Origin: Methyloceanibacter sp.
GTDB lineage: Bacteria; Pseudomonadota; Alphaproteobacteria; Rhizobiales; Methyloligellaceae
Length of the DNA stretch: 35,307 bases
Direction: 5' to 3'
NCBI GenBank assembly: GCA_018067145.1
Contig: JAGPVD010000167.1
Location: 1 to 35,307 of the forward strand
Both the position numbers and the translations under genes were made by a program. Below, in pieces: positions 34,721-35,307 of this stretch. Under the pieces are notes generated by a model. It had not been told where the DNA came from. It did no database searches and saw only the letters and a program-made list of their open reading frames with translations. How positions within the stretch are numbered: position 1 is the first letter of the stretch; each line of letters opens with the position of its first letter.

Positions 34721-35307
34721 ATGACGTCGACCAAAGACAGTCCCCCCGCACCTAGGGCTAACCACGCCGCCCCGATGGCCGGGCATGCTGCCGGGCGTGC
34801 AGCGGCGCCCAATCTGCCTCCGCGGAGTCCAACGGAGGCGTTGCAGCCGTTGCATCCGCCAAAGCTGCCGGAGCGGGATGAGCCGGAGGAGAATTCCCAT
34901 CCGTTTTTGCGGATTCTGGACGGCTTCTTCAACTTTGTTTTCATCCTGATCTGCATGGCCGCGGGGGTCTTCTATCTGGTGCGCATGGAATTGGACCGGC
35001 CGGGACCGCTCGCGGTGTCGACTGTTCTGGTTGTGCCCAGAGGCGAAGGAACGTCGTCCATCGCCGAGCGTCTGCAGCGCGATGGCATCATCGCCGACCG
35101 GCACACCTTCATGACCAGCATTTTCTATTTCATGCACCTGAAGGGGCAGGGAAGCCTGAAGGCTGGCGAGTACCAATTCGATAAGCACGCCTCGATGCGG
35201 CAGGTGCTCGACACTTTGGTCGAGGGCAAGTCCATTCAGTACAAGGTGACCTTGCCTGAAGGTTTCACTAGCCAACAAATCGTGTCGCGCCTAAGCACCC
35301 ATCCCGA
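34721..35307 (+). CDS. mltG: Endolytic murein transglycosylase MltG (YceG-like), 3' end missing
   Basis: MltG cleaves nascent glycan strands in the periplasm and helps set their length. The window holds about 195 residues. A proline-rich cytosolic N-terminus of about 60 residues is followed by a transmembrane helix (DGFFNFVFILICMAAGVFYL) and the start of the YceG domain: VVPRGEGTSSIAERL, LKAGEYQFDK, VTLPEGFTSQQI. The catalytic glutamate lies beyond the right edge. The ATG at 34721 is 104 bases after fabF; a second in-frame ATG at 34775 is possible. Confidence 0.92.
   Translation, partial: MTSTKDSPPAPRANHAAPMAGHAAGRAAAPNLPPRSPTEALQPLHPPKLPERDEPEENSHPFLRILDGFFNFVFILICMAAGVFYLVRMELDRPGPLAVSTVLVVPRGEGTSSIAERLQRDGIIADRHTFMTSIFYFMHLKGQGSLKAGEYQFDKHASMRQVLDTLVEGKSIQYKVTLPEGFTSQQIVSRLSTHP

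Noticed and set aside
1-35307. Search for CRISPR arrays, insertion sequences, prophage genes and complete tRNA or rRNA genes
   Set aside because: No regularly spaced repeats, transposase or integrase motifs, or complete RNA gene signatures were seen by eye; a covariance search could still find a diverged small RNA.

Overview
The window is a chromosomal segment of an alphaproteobacterium, most likely of the order Hyphomicrobiales (Rhizobiales). The evidence is gene order and protein type. The runs rlpA–DD-carboxypeptidase–tmk–holB–metG–tatD–MBL, SDR–purF–cvpA–radA–alr–dnaB, and rplI–DUF2232–rpsR–rpsF next to fabD–fabG–acpP–fabF–mltG are characteristic of that group. The DNA is GC-rich and gene-dense, with many stop/start overlaps. 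I see no transposase, integrase gene, CRISPR array, complete tRNA or rRNA. Genus cannot be read from the sequence.

Region 1 (1-707) is a weakly coding left edge. It has GGGACA-type imperfect repeats, a small tRNA-acceptor-like hairpin ending in GCCA, one small conserved membrane protein on the minus strand, and a near-perfect FixK/FNR box (644-657) in front of ccoN. Region 2 (708-8548) is a complete cytochrome cbb3 oxidase locus, ccoNOQP followed by the assembly genes ccoGHIS. This is the high-affinity terminal oxidase for growth at low oxygen. Region 3 (8571-13520) holds a Lon protease of unusual N-terminal sequence behind a small heat-shock protein lacking the usual C-terminal I-x-I tail (both minus strand), a 526-bp gap without a convincing gene, and a two-domain phosphotransferase/P-loop kinase of the Rv2004c type on the plus strand. 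With the cbb3 genes these look like a low-oxygen and proteostasis block.

Region 4 (13717-21074, plus) is a housekeeping run: RlpA lipoprotein, penicillin-binding DD-carboxypeptidase, thymidylate kinase, DNA polymerase III delta-prime, methionyl-tRNA synthetase, TatD nuclease and a PhnP-like metallo-beta-lactamase-fold hydrolase. Region 5 (21081-28066, minus) is SDR, purF, cvpA, radA, alr and dnaB, transcribed toward lower coordinates. Region 6 (28248-30740, minus) is the ribosomal protein operon rpsF-rpsR-DUF2232-rplI. A clear sigma70-type promoter and a ~170-nt leader precede rpsF. Region 7 (31060-35307, plus) is the fatty-acid synthesis cluster fabD-fabG-acpP-fabF followed by mltG, which runs off the right edge.

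Most of the window is conserved core genome. What stands out is the cbb3/Lon/Hsp20/kinase neighbourhood, several inverted repeats in gaps that may be regulatory RNA or operators (notably one abutting the dnaB start codon), and the left-edge repeats that may mark an old integration boundary. I did not find strong evidence for a wholly new system.
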